Positions 36,741 to 46,752 are shown, numbered from the stretch's first letter. The stretch: 64,000 bases of DNA from MGBC113645 sp036308445 (GCA_036308445.1 JAXJVS010000042.1:1-64000); one strand, 5' to 3'. Notes: generated from the sequence alone by a model not told the origin. Made by a program: numbers and translations.

Positions 36741-38957
36741 ATGGCTAAGATAAAAGGAAAAGGAGATTCAATGTCCTTTGCTGATGTAAAAGAGATGTAT
36801 TCAACATATATTACTAATCCTGATAGTGTTGCATTAATAGAAAAAGCTTATAATTATATTATGGTTAAACACGAAGGACAGAAAAGAAAAAGTGGTGAAC
36901 CTTATACTATTCATCTTATTTGGGTTGCTTACATTTTAACAACTCTTCAAACAGGTCCTACTACAATTGCTGCTGGATTGTTACATGACGTTATGGAAGA
37001 TTGTGATGTGTCAAGAAAAGAGATGGTAGAACTTTTTGGTAAAGAAATCACATCTCTTGTTGAGGGAGTTACAAAAATCAATAAAATGCCATTTAAAGAT
37101 GAAGCTGATGTATATGCTGAAAATCATCGTAAAATTTATATTGCTATGGCTAAGGATATCCGAGTTATTCTTATTAAGTTAGCAGATCGCCTTCATAATA
37201 TGAGAACATTAGAATTTATGCGTCCTGATAAGCAACAACGTATTTCTAGAGAAACTTTAGAAGTTTATGCACCAATAGCTCATCGTTTAGGGATTAATGA
37301 TATTCGTATAGAATTAGAAGATTTATGTTTATTTTATTTGGATCCTGCTGCTTATAAGGAAATCGCAGATTTATTAGAAATAAAAAGAAGTGAAAGAAAA
37401 GCATCTGTAGATAAAATGATGCTTTCTGTTAGAAAATTGTTAGATGATAATCATATAGATTATAGAATTAAAGGAAGAGCAAAACATATTTATAGTATTT
37501 ATAAGAAAATGGTTATCAAACATAAAAGATTTGATGAATTATATGATTTAAATGCTTTAAGAATTATTGTGAATAATAAAATGAAATGTTATGAAGTTTT
37601 AGGTGTTATTCATGATCAATTTAGACCATTGCCTGGTCGTTTTAAAGATTATATTGCTATGCCTAAACCAAATATGTATCAATCTTTACACACCGCTGTT
37701 ATAGGTGAAGATGGACATATATTTGAAATTCAGATTCGTACAGAAGAAATGGATGAATTAGCAGAGAGAGGTATAGCTTCTCATTGGCGTTATAAAGAAG
37801 GAAAATCTTATTCTAGTAAAGAAGAACAAAAAGATATTGTCAGTAAGCTTCAATGGTTAGGTGATTTTATTACTTTAAGTGATGAAGTTAAAGATGGTGA
37901 TGCAAAAGAATATTATGATACTTTAAGACGTGATATTTTTGAAGCTAACGTATATGTTTTAACGCCTCAAGGTAAGATTGTAGAATTACCTAATGGTTCT
38001 ACACCTATAGATTTTGCATATCGTATTCATACGGAGGTTGGACATCATATGGTTGGTGCTATCATTAATAATGTTATGGTACCAATCAATACAAAATTGA
38101 AAACTGGTGATATTTGTGAAATTAAAACAAATAAGAATTCGGCTGGACCAAGTGAAGACTGGTTGAAGATTGTAAGAACAGCAGGTGCTAGAAATAAAAT
38201 TAGACAGTTTATTTCCAAAAGAGATGCTGAAAATCAAAAAGCTTTTATTGAGGAAGGCAGAAAATTACTAAAAGAAGAAATTAAAAGAAGAGATTTAGAT
38301 GAAAAGAAATATTTAAATCCTGAAACTTATAGTTCTTATTTTGGTTCTTTTGGAGCAAGAAACTTTGATGATTTGTTATTGGTTATTGGTAAAAAACAAG
38401 CAACTGCTACAACCTTACTTGAAAAAGTATGTCCTAGTAAAACTGGTTTCTTTGATAATTTATCAAAGATGTTGAAAAAAAATAATAATGCTTTAAATCA
38501 GCAAAAAAGAGGAAGCATTGGTATTACTGTTAATGGAATGAATGGTTTAAAAACACAAATTTCTAAGTGTTGTAATCCTATCCCTGGTGATAAAATTGTT
38601 GGTTTTGTATCTAAAGGACAAGGGATCAAAGTTCATCGTGCAGATTGTCCTAATATTAAAGATGTTGATAAAGGAAGGATTATTGATGTTTATTGGGACT
38701 ATACAAATATCATGGAAAAGAAATTTGAAGTTGATATTGAAATTATTGGTTTGGATAGGCCTAATTTATTAAATGATATTATGACTGTTATTTCTCAGGT
38801 AAAAGTTAATATTTTGAATATAAATGCTGGTATTGATGATATTGATGCTAATATTAAGATGAAGCTTTCAGTAGAAAATGCAGAAGTGCTACAGATAACG
38901 ATAGATAATCTTAATAAAATACAAGGTGTATATGAAATTAAAAGAGTTATTCATTAA
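36741..38957 (+). CDS. rel: Bifunctional (p)ppGpp synthetase/hydrolase
   Basis: 738 residues from ATG 36741 behind GGAGGTGA. It makes and degrades the alarmone (p)ppGpp. The HD hydrolase domain has LLHDVMED near 81-88 intact. The synthetase domain has KGRAKHIYSIYKKM and GRFKDYIAMPKPNMYQSLHT near 297-317; RFKD is the RXKD form found in bifunctional Rel rather than monofunctional RelA. A TGS domain (VYVLTPQGKIVELP near 403), a Cys-containing region (SKCCNPIPGD near 607) and a C-terminal ACT domain follow. Conserved neighbour of apt and recJ. Confidence 0.96.
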   Translation: MAKIKGKGDSMSFADVKEMYSTYITNPDSVALIEKAYNYIMVKHEGQKRKSGEPYTIHLIWVAYILTTLQTGPTTIAAGLLHDVMEDCDVSRKEMVELFGKEITSLVEGVTKINKMPFKDEADVYAENHRKIYIAMAKDIRVILIKLADRLHNMRTLEFMRPDKQQRISRETLEVYAPIAHRLGINDIRIELEDLCLFYLDPAAYKEIADLLEIKRSERKASVDKMMLSVRKLLDDNHIDYRIKGRAKHIYSIYKKMVIKHKRFDELYDLNALRIIVNNKMKCYEVLGVIHDQFRPLPGRFKDYIAMPKPNMYQSLHTAVIGEDGHIFEIQIRTEEMDELAERGIASHWRYKEGKSYSSKEEQKDIVSKLQWLGDFITLSDEVKDGDAKEYYDTLRRDIFEANVYVLTPQGKIVELPNGSTPIDFAYRIHTEVGHHMVGAIINNVMVPINTKLKTGDICEIKTNKNSAGPSEDWLKIVRTAGARNKIRQFISKRDAENQKAFIEEGRKLLKEEIKRRDLDEKKYLNPETYSSYFGSFGARNFDDLLLVIGKKQATATTLLEKVCPSKTGFFDNLSKMLKKNNNALNQQKRGSIGITVNGMNGLKTQISKCCNPIPGDKIVGFVSKGQGIKVHRADCPNIKDVDKGRIIDVYWDYTNIMEKKFEVDIEIIGLDRPNLLNDIMTVISQVKVNILNINAGIDDIDANIKMKLSVENAEVLQITIDNLNKIQGVYEIKRVIH

Positions 38958-39021
38958 AAATAATTAGACAAAATAGATGATTATGTTATTATAATAATAT
39001 ATTATTTATGAGGTGATAAAG

Positions 39022-40296
39022 ATGCAGTATAAAGATTTAACGAGAGAAGAATTGGTTTCATTGCATAATGATTTAATGAAACAATATGAAGAAATCAAGG
39101 CGCAAGGATTAACATTGAATATGGCTAGAGGTAAACCGGATTTATCTCAAATAGGAGTTTCTTTGAATATATTAGATGTTTTAAATAGTCAATATGATTT
39201 TAAAAATAAAATTGAATATTGTAATTATGGTATTTTAGATGGTATTGATGAAGCTAAACAATTGTTTGCAGATATCTTATCTGTTAATAAAGAAAATATA
39301 ATTGTTTATGGAAATTCAAGTTTAACTATCATGTTTGATACCGTGAGTAGAGGATACACTCATGGGTTTTTAGGAAATACTCCTTGGTGTAAACTAGATA
39401 AAGTTAAATTTTTATGTCCTGTTCCAGGGTATGATAGACATTTTGCGATTACTGAACATTTCGGTATTGAAATGATTAATATTCCTTTAAATGAGGATGG
39501 TCCTGATATGGACATGGTAGAGCATTATGTTAATAATGACGATTCTGTAAAAGGAATCTGGTGTGTACCACAATATTCTAATCCTAGTGGTATTACGTAT
39601 AGTGATGAAGTTGTAAAAAGATTTGCAGCATTGAAACCAGCAGCTAAAGATTTTAGATTGTTCTGGGATAATGCTTATATCGTTCATCATTTATATGAAG
39701 ATAAACAAGATCATGTATTAGAGATTCTAAAAGCCTGCAAAGAAGCTGGTAATGAAGATATGGTATTTGAATTCTGTTCAACATCTAAAGTTACATTAGC
39801 AGGAAGTGGTGTTGCGGCTATGGCGACTAGTGCTGCTAATAAAAAAGATATCTTAAAGCATATGACTATTCAAAGTATTAGTCATGATAAATTAAATCAA
39901 TTACGTCATGTTAATTATTTTAGCAATGGTTATACTATTGAAAAACATATGAAAAAACATGCTGATGTATTAAGACCTAAATTTGAGGCGGTATTGGATA
40001 CTTTAGAAAAAGAATTAGGTGGATTAGGCATCGGAGAATGGACTAAACCAGTTGGTGGATATTTTATTTCGTTTGATGCTATGGAAGGCTGTGCAAAAGC
40101 TATTGTTGCTAAGTGTAAAGAAGCTGGAGCTGTATTAACTGGTGCTGGCGCAACTTATCCTTATGGTAAGGATCCTAAAGATTCTAATATTAGATTAGCT
40201 CCTTCTTATCCTTCTCCTGAGGAATTAAAACAAGCTGCTCAATTATTTACATTATGTGTAAAATTAGTTAGCGTAGAAAAATTATTGAATGAATAA
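39022..40296 (+). CDS. Aspartate aminotransferase, PF12897-type
   Basis: 424 residues from ATG 39022 behind GAGGTGAT. PLP enzyme of the atypical aspartate aminotransferase subgroup known from actinobacteria. GLTLNMARGKPDLSQIG near 34, YSNPSGITY near 193, WDNAY near 217 and the PLP Lys in STSKVTLAGSG near 258 mark it. It probably interconverts aspartate and oxaloacetate; it lies shortly before the hisS-aspS unit but in a separate transcript. Identification by family is strong, exact donor less so. Confidence 0.88.
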   Translation: MQYKDLTREELVSLHNDLMKQYEEIKAQGLTLNMARGKPDLSQIGVSLNILDVLNSQYDFKNKIEYCNYGILDGIDEAKQLFADILSVNKENIIVYGNSSLTIMFDTVSRGYTHGFLGNTPWCKLDKVKFLCPVPGYDRHFAITEHFGIEMINIPLNEDGPDMDMVEHYVNNDDSVKGIWCVPQYSNPSGITYSDEVVKRFAALKPAAKDFRLFWDNAYIVHHLYEDKQDHVLEILKACKEAGNEDMVFEFCSTSKVTLAGSGVAAMATSAANKKDILKHMTIQSISHDKLNQLRHVNYFSNGYTIEKHMKKHADVLRPKFEAVLDTLEKELGGLGIGEWTKPVGGYFISFDAMEGCAKAIVAKCKEAGAVLTGAGATYPYGKDPKDSNIRLAPSYPSPEELKQAAQLFTLCVKLVSVEKLLNE

Positions 40297-40320
40297 GTGG
40301 AAGAAATTCCACTTTTTTTT
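40297..40320 (+). terminator. Terminator after aspartate aminotransferase
   Basis: GTGGAA and TTCCAC pair around a GAAA tetraloop, followed by eight T. Confidence 0.9.
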
Positions 40321-40370
40321 AACAAAACTTTAACAATTCACTAACATCTTATAAATATCAAAGATATAAA
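40319..40370 (+). promoter_or_regulatory. Triple 11-bp TTAACA repeats and promoter
   Basis: TTAACA at 40319, TTAACA at 40330 and CTAACA at 40341 are spaced exactly 11 bases. The third copy overlaps the expected -35 position of a TATAAA -10 at 40365. This is the geometry of activation by a PhoB/OmpR-family regulator. The first 18 bases (TTAACAAAACTTTAACAA) recur exactly upstream of the response regulator gene at 41076. Confidence 0.6.
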
Positions 40371-40400
40371 CTAACATCGTCAAATGAAAAGGAGAAAAAA

Positions 40401-40775
40401 GTGAAAAAGATAAATTTTGTAACATTATTCTTAAGTACTATTGGTACTTTAGTATTTGGTGCAGGAATGTGCATGGCACTAATTGAGGAATGGAACATGA
40501 TGAATCAAGGTATTGTAATAGGGTTGATTGGTCTGGTTATCTTGCTTGTTATGGTGTTAATAAGAAGAAAGATGAGCGGAAAGCAAATGATTAAGTTGAA
40601 TGCTAAAATGATTGGTTATATTATTTATACATTGTTTGCTTTAATCGTGTTTGGTGCTGGATTGGCTATTGTTACTAGTATTCAAGAATACATGATTCTT
40701 GGAATTATTTTTGGAGTTGTTGGTATTGTATTGTTGATTTCTTTGATTCCAATGTTAAAAGGTTTGAAAGATTAG
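40401..40775 (+). CDS. Four-helix small membrane protein
   Basis: 124 residues with a GTG start behind AAAGGAG. Two halves each hold two hydrophobic helices and the motif FGAGMCMAL/FGAGLAIV, so the protein looks internally duplicated. The ends are basic. A related pattern (FGTGMSFCMVW) occurs in the protein at 43053, on the other side of the sensor kinase. Function unknown; the TTAACA repeats suggest it is a target of the adjacent two-component system. Confidence 0.65.
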   Translation: MKKINFVTLFLSTIGTLVFGAGMCMALIEEWNMMNQGIVIGLIGLVILLVMVLIRRKMSGKQMIKLNAKMIGYIIYTLFALIVFGAGLAIVTSIQEYMILGIIFGVVGIVLLISLIPMLKGLKD

Positions 40776-40798
40776 AAAGAGTGAAGGAGAAAAGAAAT

Positions 40799-41007
40799 AT
40801 GTCAAAGTTAAATGAAATGAATAAAAAATTGAACAGAAAGTTGTTGATGCTTATAACAAAATTGAGGATACTGTTGTAGGTACTTATAAGAAAATTGAAG
40901 ATACTGTTGTAGAAAGTTATCAGAAAGTAGAAGATAAATTTGTAGATAGTTTCTTAAGTGAAGAAGGAGAAACTGTTGAAGAAGCGAAAGAAAGATTAAA
41001 CAAGTAA
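40799..41007 (+). pseudogene. Small KIEDTVV-repeat protein, frame broken at a poly-A run
   Basis: AAGGAG precedes ATG 40799. The frame reads MSKLNEMNKK and then, after six A at 40823-40828, the next codons only make sense one base back: EQKVVDAYNKIEDTVVGTY and then KKIEDTVVESYQKVEDKFVD, ending EEAKERLNK at 41005-41007. In the original frame a stop comes after 26 codons. The -1 frame protein is a charged amphipathic helix with three imperfect 11-residue repeats, a form seen in small proteins of Firmicutes. One missing A, decay, or slippage at the run could each explain it. Confidence 0.6.
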
Positions 41008-41012
41008 TCCAC

Positions 41013-41068
41013 ATCTCCATTTATAAATGGAGATATAGAGTAAAAGATGGAAAAATTTCCATCTTTTT
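41013..41068 (+). terminator. Tandem hairpins after the small protein
   Basis: ATCTCCATTT/AAATGGAGAT (41013-41034) is followed by AAGATGGA/TCCATCTT (41044-41065) with TTTTTC, the latter being the terminator. Confidence 0.75.
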
Positions 41069-41075
41069 CATTACA

Positions 41076-41107
41076 TTAACAAAACTTTAACAACTTCATG
41101 CTATAAT
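41076..41107 (+). promoter_or_regulatory. TTAACA repeats and -10 of the two-component operon
   Basis: TTAACA at 41076 and 41087 (11-base spacing) lie just upstream of TATAAT at 41102. Presence of the same box as at 40319 suggests autoregulation of the two-component system. Confidence 0.55.
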
Positions 41108-41124
41108 CAATATGGTGATTAATT

Positions 41125-41802
41125 ATGACTAAGATATTAATAGTAGAAGATGATAGAGATTTAAATAAGACTATATGTTCATATTTGATGAGAAATGGTT
41201 TTGAAACAATAGGATGTTTAGATGCTGATGATGCTTATGATAAGATATATGATCATCATTTTGATCTTATTATTTCTGATATTATGATGCCCAATGTTGA
41301 TGGTTTTGAATTTGTAGAAACAATTAGAGGTATTAATCAGGGAATACCTATCTTATTTATGAGTGCTAGAGATGATATTTTTTCTAAACAAAGAGGTTAT
41401 CTTTTAGGTATAGATGATTATATGGTTAAACCTATTAATTTAGATGAGCTTTTATTGAAAATTGGAGCTTTATTAAGAAGAACTAAAATTTCTTCTTCTA
41501 AGCAATTAACAGTAGGAAATCTGACTTTGAATTTGGAAGAACGTACTGCAGTATTAAAAAATGAAGAGATTCCAATGACTGTAAGAGAGTTTAATTTATT
41601 ATATAAATTATTATCTCATCCTAAAAAAACATTTACGAGATCACAATTAATGAATGAATTCTGGGATGCTGACACAATGTCTAGCTCTAGAACAGTAGAT
41701 GTTTATATAACAAAGTTAAGAGATAAATTCTCAGCTTGTGATGATTTTGAAATTGTGACTGTACATGGTTTGGGGTATAAGGCGGTACTTAGAAATGGAT
41801 GA
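41125..41802 (+). CDS. OmpR-family response regulator
   Basis: 225 residues. Receiver domain with acidic pair EDDRD near 8-12, phosphoacceptor Asp in LIISDIMMP near 53, conserved Lys in YMVKPI near 103, and a C-terminal winged-helix DNA-binding domain (MTVREFNLLYKLL, then SSSRTVDVYITKLRDKF, ending VTVHGLGYKA). Its partner kinase begins eight bases before its stop. Binding to the 11-bp-spaced TTAACA repeats at 40319 and 41076 is likely, as this family binds head-to-tail repeats. The stimulus is unknown. Confidence 0.92.
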   Translation: MTKILIVEDDRDLNKTICSYLMRNGFETIGCLDADDAYDKIYDHHFDLIISDIMMPNVDGFEFVETIRGINQGIPILFMSARDDIFSKQRGYLLGIDDYMVKPINLDELLLKIGALLRRTKISSSKQLTVGNLTLNLEERTAVLKNEEIPMTVREFNLLYKLLSHPKKTFTRSQLMNEFWDADTMSSSRTVDVYITKLRDKFSACDDFEIVTVHGLGYKAVLRNG

Positions 41803-42847
41803 AAATAGAATTGAAAGAAGAATTGGATATTTTTTGAGATTTCTTTTGTTTTTTTCTATGAATGCATTTGTTATAACTGCCTGTTTTGTTTTTACATAAT
41901 CTTGAGTTTACAAATGAACAGATTGCTAATAGTGCCAAATTAACTTTACTTGATGTTTTTTTATATCATTAATTTTTTTGGGAATCGACTCTTTAAGAAA
42001 TAAATGGCTGATGGATAAGCCGATAAAAAAGATTAATAACGGCTTAAATCAAATCATGAGTGGAGAATTTAACACAAAGATAGAAAAATTAAGACCAATA
42101 GAAAATATTAACCATCTTAATTCAATTATTGATAAGATTAATAAAATGTCATCTGAATTGGCAAGTGTCGAAACATTGAAAACAGATTTTATTTCTAATG
42201 TTTCTCATGAATTAAAGACTCCTTTAACTATTATTGGTAATTACGGAACATTACTACAGAGTGAAGATTTAGATGATGAACAAAGATTAGAATACGCTAG
42301 AGCTATTACTAGCACAACTCATAGATTAGCTGATTTGATTACTAATGTTTTGAGATTAAATAAATTAGAAAATCAGCAGATATATCCAGATATGAAAAAA
42401 TATAATCTTAGTGAACAATTATGTGAATGCCTTTTACAATTTGAAAATATTTGGGAAGAAAAGAATATTAATATGAAAACAAATATTGAAGATGATGTTT
42501 TTATTTATGCTGATAATGAATTGTTATCTTTGGTTTGGAATAATCTTATTTCAAATGCTTTAAAGTTTACCGATGAGAATGGACTTGTTTCAGTTGAATT
42601 GAAGATAGAAGAAGAATATGTGGTTATAACAATTAAAGATACTGGATGTGGTATGTCTGCAGAAACTGGTAAGCATATCTTTGATAGATTTTATCAAGGT
42701 GATACTTCTCATGCTACACAGGGAAATGGTTTGGGATTAGCATTGGTTAAAAGAGTTATAGATGTTGTTAATGGTGAAATATTTGTACAAAGCGAGCTTG
42801 GAATTGGTTCAAAGTTTGAGATTAGGTTGAAGAATGAATATATTTAA
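41795..42847 (+). pseudogene. Sensor histidine kinase with two N-terminal frameshifts
   Basis: ATG 41795 overlaps the regulator stop and reads MDENRIERRIGYFLRFLLFF, then hits TAA after FVFT near 41899. A second frame carries LHNLEFTNEQIANSAKLTLLDV to a stop near 41971, and a third frame, SLIFLGIDSLRNKW, leads into the intact kinase. So the first membrane helix, the extracellular loop and the second helix lie in three frames. Downstream, the HAMP-like region, DHp with H in NVSHELKTPL, N-box NLISNALKF, DTGCGM and GNGLGLALVK are all normal. The TTG at 41978 could still start a soluble kinase core of 289 residues. Frameshifts are in T-rich runs. Confidence 0.75.
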
Positions 42848-43052
42848 AAATAAAATGGTTAATATTGTTGATTGATTTTTATAAAGAAAGTGTAAATCAT
42901 TGTTTAATAATCTTTTCAATATAATAATGATGAGTGATATTATGGATTTATTATACATTTTTAGATTATTTATTTGTAAAAAGGACAATGATTGATGTTT
43001 TGCTTATAAATATATAATGATGTTAATATTAAGAATTAAGGAGAAATGAGTT

Positions 43053-43427
43053 TTGAATATGAATGATAATAAGTTTGAATATGTATATTCAGCTAATCAA
43101 CAGGATGAGATTAAAAAGATTAGGGAAAAATATATATCTAAAGAAGAAGATAAATTAATTTATTTAAAGAAGTTGGATGAAAGTGTTGTTTTTTCTTCGT
43201 CAATGGAATCTATTTCAGTTGGAGTCATAGGAGCATTGATTTTTGGAACAGGTATGAGTTTTTGTATGGTATGGACTGATTCTCTATTAATTCCTGGTGT
43301 GTTTATTGGAATTTTTGGGATGATTTTAATGGTTTTAGCATATCCTGTTTTTATGTATTCTTTAAAAAAGAAAAGAGAGAAAATAGCACCTGAAATTATA
43401 AAATTAACAGATGAATTATTAAAATAA
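43053..43427 (+). CDS. Small membrane protein near the two-component system
   Basis: 124 residues. TTG 43053 is well spaced after AAGGAG; an ATG two codons later is too far from the site. A hydrophilic, Lys/Glu-rich N-terminal half (residues 1-50) is followed by two membrane helices with FGTGMSFCMVW and IGIFGMILMVLAYP, similar to the motif of the protein at 40401, then a basic tail. Function unknown. It may be a target or accessory of the adjacent kinase. Confidence 0.65.
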   Translation: MNMNDNKFEYVYSANQQDEIKKIREKYISKEEDKLIYLKKLDESVVFSSSMESISVGVIGALIFGTGMSFCMVWTDSLLIPGVFIGIFGMILMVLAYPVFMYSLKKKREKIAPEIIKLTDELLK

Positions 43428-43466
43428 CATTAAAGTAATATTTTATTGTATTTTTATTTATTGTTA

Positions 43467-43495
43467 TTGATTTTTTATCAATAATCATTTATAAT
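43467..43495 (+). promoter_or_regulatory. Promoter of hisS-aspS
   Basis: TTGATT and TATAAT separated by 17 bases, directly before T-box stem I. Confidence 0.7.
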
Positions 43496-43501
43496 CCAAA
43501 G

Positions 43502-43697
43502 TATCCGATGAAAAAGATTAAATAGTGAAAGTTTGTAGAGAGTTTCTGGCTGGTGAAAAGAAATAATGGAAACTATGGGACACTTTGGAGGAAGTTATGA
43601 GAATAACCGTTAATCGCGTTAAGATATGAGGGCATGCAAAGCATGAACTAAGGTGGTACCGCGTTAATATAACGTCCTTAGATAGGACGTTTTTTTG
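43502..43697 (+). promoter_or_regulatory. T-box riboswitch with overlapping Asp/His specifiers
   Basis: The T-box AAGGTGGTACCGCG is at 43650-43663, and the terminator AACGTCC/GGACGTT with T run at 43671-43697. Stem I: AAAG 43528-43531 pairs with CTTT 43583-43586, and AGTTTC pairs with GAAACT above the loop. The specifier strand reads GGGACACTTT. With a purine spacer the codon is GAC (Asp, 43579-43581); two bases on it is CAC (His, 43581-43583). The downstream genes are exactly hisS and aspS. Overlapping specifiers would let either uncharged tRNA act, an arrangement comparable to described two-codon T-boxes. Confidence 0.88.
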
Positions 43698-43718
43698 TTT
43701 ATTAAAGGAGGAATAATA

Positions 43719-44999
43719 ATGGCTTATAAAGCACCAAGAGGTACAGTTGATATTTTACCTGAAAAATCAGGACAATGGATTAAATTAGAACAATTATTAA
43801 GAACTATTAGTGCAAATTATAATGTTAAAGAAATGAGAACACCTATTTTTGAACATACTGAATTATTTAATAGAGCAGTAGGTGATACTACAGATGTTGT
43901 ATCTAAAGAAATGTATACTTTTGAAGATAAGAAAGGTCGTTCAATTACATTAAGACCAGAAGGAACTGCAGGTATTGCAAGAGCATATGTAGAAAATAAA
44001 ATGTTTGGTTTACCAGAAAAATTACAGAAAGTATATTATATGGGACCAATGTTTAGATATGAAAGACCACAAAATGGTAGACAAAGACAATTTCATCAAT
44101 ATGGTGTAGAAATGTTAGGAGTAGAATCACCATATGTAGATGTAGAATGTATGTTAATGGCTATTACTGTTGTAGAAGCATTGGGTTTAAAAGATGTAAA
44201 ATTACATATTAATTCTTTAGGTGATAATGAATCTAGAGATGCTTATAGAGAAGCTTTACAAAATCATTTTAAAGATGCTTTAGGAGATTTATGTTATGAT
44301 TGCCAGCAAAGATTTGAAAAGAATCCTTTGAGAATTTTAGATTGTAAAGTTGATAAAGATCATCCGTTAATGAAAACTGCTCCTAAGACAATTGATTATT
44401 TAAGTGAAAATGCAAAAGCTCATTTTGATAAAGTTATTGAATTATTAGATGATTTAGAAGTTGATTATGTCATTGATACAAACTTAGTCAGAGGATTAGA
44501 CTATTATTCTCATACAGTGTTTGAAATTATTTCTGATGATCCTAAATTAGGAGCAGGAGCTACAGTTGGTGGGGGAGGCCGTTATAATGGCTTAGTTGAA
44601 GAATTAGGTGGACCTACTACACCAGGTGTTGGATTTGCGTTTGGTATGGAAAGATTATTGATTGCTTTAGGTGATGAGGACGGAGAAGATGAAGGTATTG
44701 ATGTTTATGTTATGCCTTTAGGAGCTGAGTCTAAAGATTTAGCAATGCAGATTATCACTATGCTTAGAGCAAATGGTTTTACTTGTGATATGGATTATTG
44801 TGATAGAGGATTAAAAGGACAATTTAAGTCTGCAGATAGAAATCATGCACATTTTTCAATGATTATTGGTGAAGAAGAAGTGAAAAATGAAGTTGTTAAT
44901 ATGAAATGTAATCATTCTAGAGAACAGACTGTTGTGAAGTTAGAAGATATTGTTGAATTTATTGAAAATCATTATGAAGGAGGACATGATCATGAATAG
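43719..44999 (+). CDS. hisS: Histidyl-tRNA synthetase
   Basis: 426 residues from ATG 43719 (AAAGGAGG upstream). Class II synthetase. [16 protein letters not shown] at the start, motif 2 [17 protein letters not shown] near 78, [15 protein letters not shown] near 111, the His-specific [12 protein letters not shown] near 265, and motif 3 [12 protein letters not shown] near 306 are present, with a C-terminal anticodon-binding domain. It overlaps aspS by eight bases, so the two are coupled under one T-box. Confidence 0.97.
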   Translation: MAYKAPRGTVDILPEKSGQWIKLEQLLRTISANYNVKEMRTPIFEHTELFNRAVGDTTDVVSKEMYTFEDKKGRSITLRPEGTAGIARAYVENKMFGLPEKLQKVYYMGPMFRYERPQNGRQRQFHQYGVEMLGVESPYVDVECMLMAITVVEALGLKDVKLHINSLGDNESRDAYREALQNHFKDALGDLCYDCQQRFEKNPLRILDCKVDKDHPLMKTAPKTIDYLSENAKAHFDKVIELLDDLEVDYVIDTNLVRGLDYYSHTVFEIISDDPKLGAGATVGGGGRYNGLVEELGGPTTPGVGFAFGMERLLIALGDEDGEDEGIDVYVMPLGAESKDLAMQIITMLRANGFTCDMDYCDRGLKGQFKSADRNHAHFSMIIGEEEVKNEVVNMKCNHSREQTVVKLEDIVEFIENHYEGGHDHE

Positions 45000-46752
45000 A
45001 ACTCATAATAATGGGGAATTACGAATAGAACATGTAGGTCAAATTGTTGAGTTGAAAGGCTGGGTAGCAAAGAAAAGAAACTTAGGTTCATTAGTGTTTA
45101 TTGATTTAAGAGATAGATATGGTTTAACTCAAATTATTGCAGATGAATCTATGGAAGCTATTACTAAAGAAATTAAGAATGAATTTATTTTACAGGTTAA
45201 AGGAAAAGTTGTTGAAAGATCAAATAAAAATCCTAATATGCCTACTGGTGATATTGAAATTGAAGCTCAAGAAATTAAGATTATCAATACAGCTAATTTA
45301 ACACCAATCATTGTGGCTGATGAAACTGATGCTTTAGAAGAAACAAGAATGCAATATCGTTATCTTGATTTAAGAAGACCAGTTATGCAAAATAAGATTA
45401 TTACTAGACATAAGATTGTTCAAAGTATTAGAAATTATTTAAATGATTTAGATTTCATTGATGTAGAAACTCCTTATTTAAATAGATCAACACCAGAGGG
45501 AGCTAGAGATTTCTTAGTGCCATCTCGTGTACATAAGGGTGATTTCTATGCTTTGCCACAATCTCCACAGTTATTTAAACAATTATTAATGGTTGCTGGT
45601 TTTGAAAGATATTATCAAATCGCTAGATGTTTCAGAGATGAAGATTTAAGAGCTGATAGACAACCTGAATTTACCCAGGTTGACGTTGAGATGAGTTTTA
45701 TGACTACTGATGAAATCTTAGAAATCGGTGAAAACATGGTTGCGAAAGTTATAAAAGATGTTAAAGGTATTGATATTGAATTACCGTTACCTCGTATGAC
45801 TTGGAAAGAAGCTATGGAAACATATGGTATTGATAAACCTGATGTCCGTTTTGATATGAAATTAGTAAACTTAAATGAAACTGTAAAAGATGTTGATTTT
45901 ATGGTGTTTAAATCAGCGTTAGAAAACAATGGTCATGTTAAAGGGATAAATGTAAAAGGAGAAGCAGCTAATTATTCTCGTAAGAAAATTGATAAATTGA
46001 CTGATTTGGCTAAAACATATAAGGCTAAGGGATTAGCTTGGATGAAATTGGTTAATGGAAAAGCCGAAGGACCTATTGTTAAATTCTTTACAGAAGAACA
46101 ATTATCTAGATTGTTACAAGTCATGAATGCTGAAGATAATGACTTATTATTATTTGTAAGTGATACTAAATATAGTGTCGTATGTGATGCTTTAGCTGCT
46201 TTACGTAATCATTTGGGTAAAGAATTAAAATTATATGATCCAGAAAGCTTAGGGCTATTATGGGTAGTTGATTTCCCAATGTTTGAATATGATGATGAAA
46301 CACAAAGATATTATGCAACTCACCATCCATTTACTAGACCTAAAGATAGTGATATTGATAAGATTGAAAATGATCCTGCTCATTGTTTAGCTGATGCTTA
46401 TGATATTGTTATGAATGGTTTTGAATTAGGTGGTGGATCTCAAAGAATCTACGAACAAGATTTACAGCAAAGAGCATTTAAAGCATTAAGCTTAACTGAT
46501 GAACAAGTTGAAAATAAATTTGGCTGGTTCGTAGATGCTTTAAAATATGGTACACCTCCTCATGGTGGATTTGCATTAGGTTTAGATAGACTTGCAATGT
46601 TATTGACTAACAGTGATTCTATTAGAGATGTTATAGCATTCCCTAAAAATGCAAGTGCAAGCTGTCCTATGTCAAAAGCTCCTAATAGTGTAGATAATGA
46701 TCAGTTAGTTGAACTTGGAATTGAGGCTACTAAAAATGAATCAAAGAATTAA
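44992..46752 (+). CDS. aspS: Aspartyl-tRNA synthetase
   Basis: 586 residues from ATG 44992, spaced eight bases after GGAGG; an ATG six bases earlier is too close. Class II enzyme with N-terminal OB anticodon domain ([18 protein letters not shown]), catalytic core with [15 protein letters not shown] near 190, the bacterial-type GAD insertion around 285-415, and motif 3 [13 protein letters not shown] near 525. Whether it is discriminating (tRNA-Asp only) cannot be told. It overlaps hisS and the downstream peptidase gene. Confidence 0.97.
   Translation: MNRTHNNGELRIEHVGQIVELKGWVAKKRNLGSLVFIDLRDRYGLTQIIADESMEAITKEIKNEFILQVKGKVVERSNKNPNMPTGDIEIEAQEIKIINTANLTPIIVADETDALEETRMQYRYLDLRRPVMQNKIITRHKIVQSIRNYLNDLDFIDVETPYLNRSTPEGARDFLVPSRVHKGDFYALPQSPQLFKQLLMVAGFERYYQIARCFRDEDLRADRQPEFTQVDVEMSFMTTDEILEIGENMVAKVIKDVKGIDIELPLPRMTWKEAMETYGIDKPDVRFDMKLVNLNETVKDVDFMVFKSALENNGHVKGINVKGEAANYSRKKIDKLTDLAKTYKAKGLAWMKLVNGKAEGPIVKFFTEEQLSRLLQVMNAEDNDLLLFVSDTKYSVVCDALAALRNHLGKELKLYDPESLGLLWVVDFPMFEYDDETQRYYATHHPFTRPKDSDIDKIENDPAHCLADAYDIVMNGFELGGGSQRIYEQDLQQRAFKALSLTDEQVENKFGWFVDALKYGTPPHGGFALGLDRLAMLLTNSDSIRDVIAFPKNASASCPMSKAPNSVDNDQLVELGIEATKNESKN

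Noticed and set aside
41978..42847. Treating the kinase core as a normal soluble kinase from TTG 41978
   Set aside because: The preceding in-frame and shifted sequences clearly encode the missing membrane part, so the TTG start is a last resort reading.
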